A stretch of 13,386 bases of DNA from Cerioporus squamosus (taxonomy: Eukaryota > Basidiomycota > Agaricomycetes > Polyporales > Polyporaceae), in NCBI GenBank assembly GCA_022592435.1, contig JABYQS010000782.1, positions 1-13,386 of the forward strand, in the 5' to 3' direction. Below the pieces are notes generated by a model. The model was given only the letters and a program-made list of their open reading frames with translations. It was not told where the DNA came from and did no database searches. The position numbers were made by a program, and so were the translations under genes. Numbering within the stretch: the first letter of the stretch is position 1; each line of letters begins with the position of its first letter. Positions 1-9,405 of this stretch are shown here, piece after piece.

Positions 1-115
1 GGTACTTGATACTACGATTCGTCTACGAAGTATACGCGATCTATCGAGCGGTGGATATAACAAGTCCAAGAAACTCAACGGTCGTGGATGCGTCGAGGGT
101 CAAGACACAAGCCTT

Positions 116-623
116 CTAGAGGGTGACCGGGATGCAGCCAACAGATAGAAGACCCCCTGGGTATGCGAGTGTGAGCAAGTTATTCGTGGTGCAAAGAAGA
201 GCGGCACATACGACGTCGTTGTCCTGGCAGCAGACGCCTGCGCGTTGCACTGGTTGCTGCCACCAACGTTGATGATGCTGATGGGGTTGCAGGTGAGCCC
301 GACGAGTACGTCGACGCCTTGGACGACGATGCCGAGCACGCTGAGCAGTGTCGTCATCGCCGGGTCGTTGGCCTGCAGAACAGGGACAATACGTCCGGGT
401 CAGTTCGTCTCGCGCGGTACGAAGGAGCCTGGGGATGGAAACCCACGTTCTGCATCTGGTTGCAGCACTGCAGGTTGCTGGTGCTGCATTCACTTGCGGG
501 GGTAGACGTCGGGCCCGGGGCGACGCTGATGGTGGTCGTGGGTGTGACGCCTCCGGGCATGGCGGCCGCAAGGACACTCAGAGAGACCATGGAGGTCAGG
601 GCGAGGGCGCGAGAGAACATCAT
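116..623 (-). pseudogene. Class I hydrophobin, frame broken twice (copy A)
   Basis: Exons by comparison with the intact copies: 623-447, 372-212 and 156-116 (minus strand). Introns are 446-373 (74 nt, GTGGGT...CTGCAG) and 211-157 (55 nt, GTATGT...CCCAG). Exon 1 (59 codons) begins MMFSRAL, has a hydrophobic secretion signal ending in LAAA, a Thr/Pro-rich linker, then Cys46-X6-Cys53-Cys54. Exon 2 begins ANDPAM and carries the third and fourth cysteines. Exon 2 is 161 nt instead of 162: one base is missing just before the Val-Cys-Cys codons (about 232-235). Exon 3 is 41 nt instead of 42, with a G short in the run after the acceptor (153-157), then ends GCIPVTL-stop. All eight cysteines are still encoded, but in different frames. 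A weak alternative donor (GTGCCG) could hide the second defect, not the first. TATA box, both intron sites and stop are kept, so decay is recent or the indels are assembly errors. The start could be 623 or 620. Confidence 0.85.
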
Positions 624-737
624 GGTGTTATGTAGGGAAAAGAAGGAGAGCGCGAGGAGCTTCGAGGTAAGGAGAGAGTAGCTGAGAACTGCTGAGAGGT
701 CTGTTCGAGCTGAGGAACTAGTCGTCTAGGCGGAGGG

Positions 738-746
738 TATATATAT
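738..746 (-). promoter_or_regulatory. TATA box of hydrophobin copy A
   Basis: An alternating TATATATAT run lies about 115-123 bp upstream of the copy A start codon. That matches the TATA-to-ATG distance of the other hydrophobins in the window. It is the only such run in this intergenic stretch. Confidence 0.6.
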
Positions 747-1578
747 GTTTTGCGGCCCTGGGTTGACGACTAGGGCTACGGTGCAGACTGCCTTGAATAG
801 TACTCACATTCATCCACAGCTTGATCGTCGAGGGCGCTCGCCTTGGCTTGAACCACCGCCTTCAAAGAGGAAGTAGAGCCAATAAGCATGCCCGGTATGT
901 CTCCGCAGCGGCGAGCACTTGAAGGAGCCGAGGTAGTTGTGCGGGTCTCCAGACGGAGTGTCCTCTTGTCTGACAGACCCTAGATGGTCGCGAAGCCGTG
1001 TGCGGCGAGCAGTCGAGTCAAGAACGAGACAGGATGGATGGGGTAGGGCGGAACACCGACAATGTGACAGTCCCGCACGTCGACGCTGACTTAGCTCGGA
1101 GGCGCAGCTGCGATGTGCGCAAAAGGTCGCACCAGCGCCGCAAGAAGTTCTTGCTTTCTTGATCGCTATCAGCAAAACAGGGAGGAGAAACCTGCGGAGT
1201 GGTCAGTACGAGATGCGAGCATTCCTGGAGGACGGCGTTCACCTGACATTGGTGACAGATCCTTGACATGCGCATTCGAAGGCTTCAAGGGCGCCGCAGA
1301 GGCTCTCGATGGTGCATCTTGATCTTTGAGTCGGCAACAGGGAAGATTCAGACATCTCCCATTGTCCCTCGTCCATGAGTCGTGTCGGTGACTGTCTACG
1401 GTTGGTCTACCGTGGTAATGAAAACATCGCAGCTCAGAGCAAGCTCGGCTTCTCCAGGTATCAATCACAAAGTGAATTCAATAAACAATCCGATACCAGC
1501 AGTCACCCAATGATACGTGAGGAAAAGGACAAGCACGGGCAGTCTTATACGGGCTCGACGCGGGAGGCACCACAGTGC
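747..1578. other. Intergenic region between hydrophobins A and B; no gene recognised
   Basis: About 830 bp upstream of copy A and downstream of copy B. Several short overlapping ORFs of 69-126 codons occur on both strands, but none has a recognisable domain, a plausible gene model or a family match I know. The 3' end of copy B transcription should lie in the part nearest 1579; on the minus strand there is an AT-richer patch around 1470-1495 that could hold its polyadenylation signal, but this is not demonstrable by eye. Confidence 0.5.
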
Positions 1579-2088
1579 TCATGCGCTGATCGGTACGCAG
1601 CCAACGGCGACGGCACCCCCCTGTTGTCGGCGAGTTGTTAGAGCGGTGCGAGACAGTTACAGATGGCCGCAATGACGTACGAAGTTGTTGTCCTGGCAGC
1701 ATACAGCGTTGGCCTTGCACGAGTTGCCAGCCAGGACACCGACCGCGGAGACGGGAGTGCAGTCTATGCCCACAAGAGCGTCGACACCTTGTACGGCGAC
1801 GCCGATGGCTCCAAGCTGCTGGACTACTGAGGGATCGGTAGCCTATGTTCATTGGCATAGGTCAGTCCAAGGAGAGGAGCAAAAGCGAGGCGGGAGACGG
1901 ACCTTCTTGACCTGGTTGCAGCACTGAACCGGACCCGTACCGCACGTGCCTCCCTTGATGTGCGTGGGCTGAGAGCCGTGGCCGGTCACGGTGATCGTCG
2001 TCGTCGGGTGGCCCTCGTCATTGGGGCTGGCGGCCGCAAGGAGGGCTAGAGAGAGCACGGAGGTGATCGCGACGGCGTGTGAGAACAT
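1579..2088 (-). CDS. Class I hydrophobin, intact (copy B)
   Basis: A small secreted amphipathic protein expected to self-assemble at hydrophobic-hydrophilic interfaces on the hyphal surface. Exons (minus strand): 2088-1903 (62 codons), 1842-1681 (54 codons), 1620-1579 (13 codons plus TGA), giving 129 aa. Both introns are 60 nt: 1902-1843 (GTCCGT...CATAG, with a CTGAC branch-like motif) and 1680-1621 (GTACGT...CAACAG). Both contain in-frame stops. The first acceptor was chosen because it yields ATDPSVVQQL, matching ANDPAM of copy A. Residues 1-20 form a signal peptide ending in LAAA; a Thr/His/Gly-rich linker of about 28 residues follows. Cysteines are at 49, 56, 57, 90, 104, 110, 111 and 124, i.e. 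C-X6-CC-X32-C-X13-C-X5-CC-X12-C, the class I layout. It ends VGCVPISA, the most divergent C-terminus of the five. It is nearest copy A, sharing VQGVD and a Thr-rich linker. Confidence 0.92.
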
Positions 2089-2204
2089 CGTGCAGAGGAA
2101 TTGACGGTGAGGATAGCGAGCAAGAGAAAACTGGGTGAAGGGGGAAGTGCGCGGGGGGTGAAGCTGCAACTCGAGCTGAGGGACATCCGCCGGGCGTGCA
2201 AGAG

Positions 2205-2212
2205 GATAAATA
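2205..2212 (-). promoter_or_regulatory. TATA-like box of hydrophobin copy B
   Basis: On the minus strand this reads TATTTATC, about 118-124 bp upstream of the copy B start. The spacing fits the TATA boxes of copies A, C and E, but the match to TATAAA is imperfect. Confidence 0.5.
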
Positions 2213-5200
2213 GGTCGAGTCTCCGCCAAGGAGGCCCAGACGCACGACAAAGTTCCGAGGGAAGAAGACATGTCCGTGTCGCAACCGAGAAGAGCAGGGG
2301 AATAAACTCGCGAGAGCTGGAACCGTCGGCAACTTATTGCCTAGGGAATGCGATGGACGGCTGTTTGAGACAGTCCGTCGATGCGAGGAGAGCACGTCCA
2401 GATGTTGGCCATCTGCACCAAGAAACGATAGGTGAGAGCGCTCGAGAAGGGTTCAAGGTGAGTTTAGGACAAGTCTGCGGTTCTGTTGCCACATGTGCAA
2501 CGAAATGCACAAGAGAAAGTGGCCCGAAGTTGTACAGTGATATTGCTGTACGTATCGGCACCTGGAGCACTGGTTCTTCGGCTGTCCAAGCTCGTCAGGA
2601 TAGTAAATAGCAACGGGAGATAGCAATCACACTTACTTTGGCAGATTGTGGGCCAACTCTTCGAAGACACCTACCCAGATAACCGACTCGCGTTGTAGAC
2701 CTTATTACTCTCGGGGTCGTGCCAGTGGAAGCACGGGTCGGCTCAAGTCGCAGCTGAGGAACCTGACATCTGGTTGTTCACATCCAGGATGTGGAGTGTA
2801 GTGTGTGGCCCTGTTCTGAGGGAGGAGGAATTAGAGGCTGGCACTGCGAGCCTAGGACGCGTGACGGTTGCGAGGAGGAGGAGGCTGGAGGAGGACTCCG
2901 GGTGACGTCGCGCGTCGTCGGCAGTGGCCGAACTCCTCCGGAGATTGCCATATCTGGAGTTGCGACGTGCGTGGCACACGGGCGTCGAGTAACTTCGGAA
3001 ATATTGACCTCCAATGTCCATGCCGGCCAGGAATCTCGCTCTGGTGCCATCTAATACTGCCCGACACAAGTCCAGCTATGCAACGTGCCTCTCCATGCAA
3101 GTGATCTTGAGAACACTCCGTATGCGGACGTGGACGTTGCCTGCGGCTGCCATCGTATCTCCGGATGCACTTAGTCCCGCACGACGCTCGCAAATGCCGC
3201 TGTGCGAACCAAAGTGAGTAATTTTGCTACGTCTCCAGGTAGAGGCATGCTCCAAGGCACTATGCTCAGCCTGTTGACGCAAAGCCCTCAGTTGGCACGA
3301 GCCTCAGCTAGGCCCGATCTCGCCCTTGCTTCGCCTCCGTAAACCAGCCATGCACAGTGGCAGTTGACCAGTAGCCTGTTCACCGTGAGCTCAAGTGCGC
3401 CATCATGCCCCCCGACGATTTTCGGAGGACGAACCAGTGCTGAGCGCTGAACTTGTAGCCTTCGCTTCCATCATATATGAGTACAGTGCAATCTCGGTAA
3501 ACACCTCCGCGCACGTCCTCGCCGGGATATGGATAGATGCTCCGCCTCTGACTCCGATGAGGCTTTCAATCGCACCTGCGCCTATCCAACGTCTCCCGCG
3601 GCCTCCGATTGTGGCTCTATCCTGGCCATCGCACGGCCAGCAGAGTTCCAGGTACCTCGTCATGCATACTATTTCCGAATACTTCTTTTCCTTGTATAAC
3701 CTCCGCTGTTCTCTCGCAGCCGCCGTGCGTGCTCACATTGTCATCTCGCAGCGTCATACTCGTCGTCACGGTCATAGAACGACTTCATACAGCGACAGAT
3801 GGCCGCGACATGGGCATCGAACGATCCAGGACCCGCATGTCCGAACAGCTTTTTCGTCGTTCAATAGTCCGGACTTGCTCGCAATATGGCTGGCGACATA
3901 CGCTCCCTATCAGGTGTGTTCCCTGCTCGATTTATTGTCGCGATGCTGTCCCTCCGGGATATGTGGAATAGCGAGAGTTCCTCCGGTTCTATTCTCTGAG
4001 CGTGCTTCGCATTCGTAATCCGCGACGCGCGTCGTTGTCATGTAGCTTCGTCCTCTGTACGTCTCTGCCTGGCAACGCAACACGACCTTTCGCAGCGGAC
4101 GTGCAGCAGCATGAGCAGATAGTAACGCGGCCATCTCTTTCGTGTCGCGCTCGGAACCGAGACTTTCACGACCCCATGCCAAGAACCCGACATGGGATCC
4201 AAGCGTAGGGCCAGTGACTGCATGCCAGCGAACAGCGTTTGGCGGGAGTGATTCATGAGTGATGTATGTACCCCATGAATAGAGTAAGGCGCCTTGTAGT
4301 GGGAGCACACACGCCAGGCTAGCACGAGCCTTGCTCGGCCCCGTCTTCACGCTGACGCCAGGGTGTGCCAGTGCCGGTCATGCACATGAGATGAATCACT
4401 TCCATGCACCATCGTGACCAGTGGAGGACGTCTTGATCAGGATCGTCGACCTCATCATACCCCACTCTCGAGCATTTTCTTTGTGACCGATCCAGAGAAA
4501 TCCTGAGCAGACCATATGTTACACGAGGGGTACAGCCGAATACGGTGCGAGCAGATGCGAAGTACTCTGACGCATGCGACGGTTGCGCAAACCAGACGCC
4601 CTCGCAAAAGACCAGGCGTTTGTCCTGACGGCGGATCACCGCCTATGTCGCCATCGGGCGAGTGGGCGTCCATACCAGGCATCCAGCATACCAGAGGTCC
4701 GTATCTTGTGTCAAGGCGAGCACGCCGAATTGGTTAGACAGATGCGACGAGTCAACCTACGTCGGGGTTACAAGTACTCGGCCTAGAGATATTCCATAGA
4801 ATGTCACCGACTGCTACCATGCAGCTCTTAGGCGACCCGCTATACCCTGTGCAGTCCCCCGGAAGTCTCTGCGTATCTGGTCGGCGAACTGCGTATGACC
4901 GCCACTGCAGGCCCGGCGAGTCGGTGACTTGCTTACTTGAATTGACGCAGTCCGGGTTCGCTCGCATGTGCCATTGCTCGTAACCGGTTATCCCCACTGC
5001 GGGACGACGATTGTGGTTCAACCGAGTTGCGGATTCTTCCACGTCAGAGAAAACTGCGCGAGCTATCTCCACTACGCCGTTACGTATTGGGAAGTGCGCG
5101 AGGCGGCCGGGGCGGGAGAAGGCGCGTCGGCGTCTTCGTCGTGTCCACGAGTTGGGGGTTCGACCAACCTTTCATTCATTGGACGCTATCATTATGAGGA

Positions 5201-6709
5201 GTAAATATCGTGTACAGGGCAGCTGTCTCAATGGCTCACATTGAGGGCTGGAACAGTGAGCATGGACGAAGCGGTGAAGCGACTTTACTTCGTACGCCCT
5301 GGAGCATAGCCCAAGATTCCCCAGCTGCCGACTTCCAACCACTATAAGAAGCGCAGCGGGACGTAAAGTATTGCAGCCAGGACATGCTACAGCTGAGCTC
5401 ACTGTCCGTTGAGTCTAAGGGTGCACAGGAGGAATATGTAGTCAAATGTTGAACAACGCCCACTCACCCGTTCGCTCGCGCCGCCGCCACCCTCCGCTCT
5501 TTGAAGCCGCTACACCCGCTCTACGGTGCCTTCCGGTGGACATCCTGCTCTCTGCACGACAACCTCCGTATAAGTGTCATCCAAGAGGGTTCGTAACCGT
5601 GACTCACCCTGGCCACCTCTCTCGGGGGCCTGCTTCGGTGAGCGCTGCCCGCGCGCGCATTGAACCCATAGCCCCGCGCTGCTAGCCTTGGTTTCAAGGG
5701 GAAGTTCTGCGATGGAAGCTGCGTCATCTTCAGTGTCGTCCGGCGTGACAAGCAAGTCCTCGGAGTGGTGGTGCGTCGACGTGCATTGAATTCCTGGCGA
5801 GGGGACGTCAGGCAAGTGAAGGCCCCACCGGAGCGTGGCTGGAAGCAGAGTCCATGCTGGCGGGACCGCTCGAGAGCACTGGTACTCCCTGCCTGCCATA
5901 CAAGGTACACAGAGAAGGTCGATGGCGACTCGACGAACCAGCGCACCGCCACGACGGCGGCTGCGACAAGCCAATCGAATTTCCTACGGCGAGTTGCGAG
6001 TGAGTCCTCGTATTCTGAACGCGTTATGCCCGAACTCGTAACGTACACATGTCACCCACGACAGCTCGACGGCGTTCAGTATCCGTGGCTTCAGGTTTGT
6101 GTGGCGCGCACGCTGATGCTTGTATGACGGAGAGCAAGAGGGGGCGTTTAAACTGCTGGGGAGCACGTTCAAGTCCGCAGGCAGTCTTCCAGGAGGGTGG
6201 GGTGTGTCCCTGACGGTACCCCTTGGAGCTCGCAAAGGAGGGAAACCCTCTTTCCCGGCGGGCGAAAAGCGGAAGCGAACCAACGCGAACAGGCAGGACA
6301 CTTACTTTCCAGCAAGGCTCGACTCGAACTCAGAGAGAGAGAGCTCGGTCTGTTCCGACGGATCCAGTGTCTGATGCGGAGGCGCTGGGGAAGGCCCCGA
6401 GGGACAGGATCTTGAGGTTGGGCAGGTGAACAACGAGAAGCGCAAACCAACTACGGTGGTGAGCAGTTGTATGATTCCATCCTGTTTCGTGCGATTGACA
6501 TCTCGATGCGACGTCGGAGCATGACCGGACCCATCGAACGCCCGACCGTCGCGGTTTTCGCGGCTTCTTGTTCGGGAAGGCGGTAGCAAGAACGCGCCTG
6601 CTGACCGCCCAGGACAGATGGCCGGTCGAAGTGGAAACAAGCCAACGAAAGCGGTTCGGGGGCTGGGGACTTCATGCGCCTACCGTGGGGCCTGCGGAAT
6701 CGTTTCCTG
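2213..6709. other. 4.5-kb stretch with no supported gene
   Basis: The longest open frames here are 207 codons (3395-4018, plus), 175 and 154 codons (overlapping, 5510-6048, minus) and 169 codons (2101-2610, plus, reaching back into the copy B promoter). None starts after a TATA box with a pyrimidine-rich leader as the real genes do. None shows a signal peptide, known domain or sensible amino-acid composition, and all overlap equally long frames on the other strand. I saw no terminal inverted repeats, long direct repeats, transposase or reverse transcriptase motifs, tRNA or 5S rRNA. Only the last part (up to 6709) is expected to act as upstream promoter of the hydrophobin at 6840. It may be old decayed DNA, but nothing in it says so directly. 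Confidence 0.5.
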
Positions 6710-6717
6710 TATATAAG
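6710..6717 (+). promoter_or_regulatory. TATA box of hydrophobin copy C
   Basis: TATATAAG, 123-130 bp upstream of the start codon at 6840. It is followed by a purine-poor C/T/A-rich leader (about 6757-6839, with repeated CACT units and many short C/T runs), which is typical of strongly expressed fungal genes. Confidence 0.75.
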
Positions 6718-6839
6718 ACCTGCGGTCTCGACTATCAGTCCTCAGGCCAACGGTCACCAGCACTCACTCACTCACACTCCTCGAGCCCCCTCACAACTTC
6801 GCTCTTCACCACCCAACCATCTTTCGCATACTCTCCACC

Positions 6840-7301
6840 ATGTTCTCCCGCGTCGCTGCTATCACCCTCGCCGCCCTCCCGCTTCTTGCGGCCGCCACCC
6901 CGCTCGACGTCCGCGGCGGTGAGCCGTCCTCGAGCTGCTCGACCGGTGCCCTCCAGTGCTGCGAGAGCGTCCAGAGTGTGAGTTTGCTCGATCGTCCCTT
7001 CGGTTCCTTGCTTACGGAGTTGCTCGCGCTGCAGGCCAGCAGCCCCAAGGCCGCCGCTCTCCTCGGGCTCCTTGGCATCGTCGTCCAAGGAATCACCGGT
7101 CAGGTTGGCCTCACCTGCTCGCCCATCACCGTCATCGGTGTGGGCAGTGGCAGCTCGTGCACTGCCCAGACCGTCTGCTGCCAGGACAACAGCCACGTGA
7201 GTATCGCTGACCTTGGAGTGTCTATGTTCCACGCAAACAACTCACGCTGGTTTGTGCAGGGCGGTCTCATCTCCCTTGGCTGCGTCCCGATCACTCTCTG
7301 A
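6840..7301 (+). CDS. Class I hydrophobin, intact (copy C)
   Basis: A secreted surface-coating protein of 113 aa from three exons: 6840-6977 (46 codons), 7035-7196 (54 codons) and 7260-7301 (13 codons plus TGA). Introns are 6978-7034 (57 nt, GTGAGT...CTGCAG, CTTAC branch-like motif) and 7197-7259 (63 nt, GTGAGT...GTGCAG), both phase 0 and in the same places as in the other four copies. The signal peptide is residues 1-19 ([10 protein letters not shown]..., ending LAAA), then a short linker. Cysteines are at 33, 40, 41, 74, 88, 94, 95 and 108 (C-X6-CC-X32-C-X13-C-X5-CC-X12-C). It ends [10 protein letters not shown]. The start is the first ATG after the TATA box and the only one giving a signal peptide. 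Both introns are multiples of three without stops, so the unspliced frame stays open over 153 codons; homology to the paralogues says they are nevertheless introns. Exon 2 is closest to copy E (shared ITGQVGL). Confidence 0.95.
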   Translation: MFSRVAAITLAALPLLAAATPLDVRGGEPSSSCSTGALQCCESVQSVSLLDRPFGSLLTELLALQASSPKAAALLGLLGIVVQGITGQVGLTCSPITVIGVGSGSSCTAQTVCCQDNSHVSIADLGVSMFHANNSRWFVQGGLISLGCVPITL

Positions 7302-8928
7302 TCGCGCGACGCTCGGGGGCTGATTGTGCTCCGCCACGTTCAATAGTTCTTGTATCACCGAGTCGTGCTATGTCGTCCCGAAGTGCTGTATCGTTCCGTA
7401 GTGCTGAACCAGACATCGTTGTGTCCCCATAATTGTGCGGATATGATTCCTTAGCGAGGTATACCCCGCTCGCAGCGTTCGGTTGTGTCTGTGTGACCCG
7501 TCAGTTCATTCAACACAGTAGAGAAATTGGCAGTGACGTCTTCGGCCTTCGAACGTTAACCTCCTCCTCCGCGCTGAGGTACGACATACATAATCAGCGA
7601 TGACTTTGGCCTATGACCTCACGATGGCACATTTACCTGCCGCACCGGACACGCCGACGGCGTCCACACGTCAGGCGTATGGGATGTATAGGCATAGTAT
7701 GAACCGCACCACGACCAAGGTAAGGTTACTCTTGCGGGGGCATTCAAGTTGCGGCAGTAGACAGTGACTCCGCACATGTGATCATCGTGGTGGAAGACGG
7801 TCGCGAGAGGCCGCCCACCATGCCACAGGGCCTTCCTTCTGACCTGCGCATTGCAAAGAGAAAGACACGACGCGAGACGGCACGGGCTTGTATCACGTCT
7901 CATGGCCTCCCGGGACCGCGCGGGTTGCTCTCTGCACGTGTGTGGAGTAGAAGAGTAGAAGAGTCAGCATAGTGCTGCGCTCAAGGGAACGGAGATGAAT
8001 GTGAGAGTGAGCTGAGGAGGGCACGCCGTGAATGTCTCCTTCTGCACCCGCTCCAAGGCACTTGTCTCTAGATGGGGCTCGAAGGGAGAGCCGACTGTTC
8101 GGCGTACAGCCACGAGACGGGTGCGCTGCGGTAGCATTGCGCCCTCCTCCCGTACTCCAGACCCCATGGTGGTGGTTCTCGCCGGATAGACGTATGGTGA
8201 ACTATCCGGATGCGTGGGTTGAGTGCACTGCCATGGGAACGCGTTTCACATCGATCAGGATTCAGGATGGCCTAGAGCCGTGCTCTCGGTGTGGGGGACA
8301 GAGCGGTACAAGAAGAGCGGCCAGAGAATGAGTGGAGATAGAACAGGCTGGAGAAGAGACGGAGAGCGAGAAGAGGAAGAGTCTATATCGAGCGTGGATG
8401 GAGCTGCTGCCGAACGGCTCTGCGAGAACGAGGACGCACGAACCGTCCCATACCTGCCAGCATTCCAGTGTCCTTCGGACCGTCAAGAACGATCCTTTGT
8501 GTCCGACATTGCGAGGGATTTCCGGTGGCTCTGGCTCTGGAGTTTCGCGCGTCATTTGACTGTAGTACTGGGGTCCTCTACGCTCGTTATAAGCAATATG
8601 ACGCGGATTATATCCAAGCAAAAGAGAGGCCAATCTATGAGGTTGATGTGCTATAGCCCCATCGAGCGGAAATGAGCGTCGTGCTGTGGTAGCGAAGACT
8701 CAGAAAGTAGTCGTGGATCCAGGAGAAACCTGGAGACAGCTGGAGACTCGAGAGACGGACCGGGACAGGTTTCTCAAAGTCTCAAGCGCCCGCAATGCCA
8801 ATAAGTAACGCGGCCACGTGACGTGAAGCGATGACGCGTCCCGGTCCCTCCCGGCGGTGGCACCCTGGCTACGCCTCTCCGGTGGTTGTATTCGATCCAC
8901 CATGCAACCCACATGGCCGTTGCATAGC
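7302..8928. other. Intergenic region, no gene recognised
   Basis: This stretch holds the 3' end of hydrophobin C transcription and then about 1.6 kb without a supportable gene. Frames of 62-150 codons exist (longest 8223-8675, plus), with no domain, signal peptide or promoter context. A short tandem repetition of AGTAGAAG occurs near 7946-7962. A TTATAAGC motif near 8588 is TATA-like but is not followed by a start codon opening a credible frame. Confidence 0.5.
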
Positions 8929-9177
8929 CTACGATGGCTCGACGGAGTCTTCGCGGTCCTTGGCGTGCTGAACCATGATGATCTAGTACTACTGCTAGTA
9001 GGCATCAATGCCACGCTCGGTCTGCTCATAGCCACCGGCAGTACTAGTCCCGGGTGAGTCTGCACTCTGAGTTGACGTGAAGGATGTTTGATCGACTTGG
9101 AGGTTTCTGACAGGGAGGATGTGCACACAGCTGGCCTCCTCGGCATGTACAGGCGAACGCGCCTCTCTTCGGGATGA
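8929..9177 (+). pseudogene. Possible cysteine-free hydrophobin relic (doubtful)
   Basis: A short plus-strand frame encodes VLGVLNHDDL, then LVGINATLGL and ATGSTS. This resembles the exon 2 core of the neighbouring hydrophobins (for example copy [23 protein letters not shown]), with Ala where the third cysteine should be and about two extra residues. It ends at a good donor (CGG|GTGAGT at 9054) of a 60-nt GT...AG stretch (9054-9113). Splicing would extend the frame to a TGA at 9175-9177 but yields no Cys-Cys pair or C-terminal cysteine. No matching exon 1 is visible upstream. The resemblance could be chance hydrophobic similarity; codon use here (CTA, GTA) is unlike the real copies. Confidence 0.2.
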
Positions 9178-9310
9178 CAGCATCCCGCCCGTCCACATAT
9201 GGACCAACAGCAACCATATTCGCTCTTATTAGCGATTGTCGCGCCCACCCTTCACCTCGATCGACACTCGGAGACTTCCAGATGTGCTCCTATGGGTCAA
9301 TTTGTCGCGG

Positions 9311-9318
9311 TATATAAA
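9311..9318 (+). promoter_or_regulatory. TATA box of the CPL1-like gene
   Basis: TATATAAA, 88-95 bp upstream of the start codon at 9406, followed by a C/T-rich leader (9355-9405). It places the transcription start downstream of the in-frame ATGs at 9199 and 9292, so those are excluded as starts. Confidence 0.7.
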
Positions 9319-9405
9319 GCCCTGGACAGCTGCGATAGACCGCATCCACCCCGCGTCATCCCTCTCTTTCTTTCCGCCGTATCCTCAGCTGTCCACCGAC
9401 TCGTC

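Noticed and set aside
100..357. Uninterrupted 85-codon frame over exon 2 of hydrophobin A as a stand-alone gene
   Set aside because: It begins inside exon 2, loses the cysteine frame at the missing base and then runs through intron 2.
212..372. Programmed frameshifting to rescue copies A, E and F
   Set aside because: Each copy needs two separate shifts, the sites differ in sequence, and the intact paralogues need none. Errors or decay are simpler.
3395..4018. Longest open frame in the empty block (207 codons, plus strand)
   Set aside because: No domain, signal peptide, TATA box or biased composition; overlapped by frames on both strands. It ends with a CC...C pattern faintly like a hydrophobin tail, but nothing upstream fits.
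5510..6048. Two overlapping minus-strand frames of 154 and 175 codons
   Set aside because: Two equally long, mutually exclusive frames in the same DNA, rich in Arg/Ser/Pro, indicate GC-driven open frames rather than a gene.
6302..6640. Minus-strand frame of 112 codons ending just past a GTAAGT donor-like site
   Set aside because: The peptide is not recognisable and no partner exon was found; the region is better explained as the upstream part of the hydrophobin C promoter.
8700..9248. 182-codon minus-strand frame
   Set aside because: Composition is rich in Ser/Arg with no motif; it runs antisense to the doubtful relic and through its splice-like signals.
9199..9405. Upstream in-frame start for the CPL1-like protein (69 extra residues)
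   Set aside because: The TATA box at 9311-9318 lies inside this extension, and only the ATG at 9406 gives a signal peptide.
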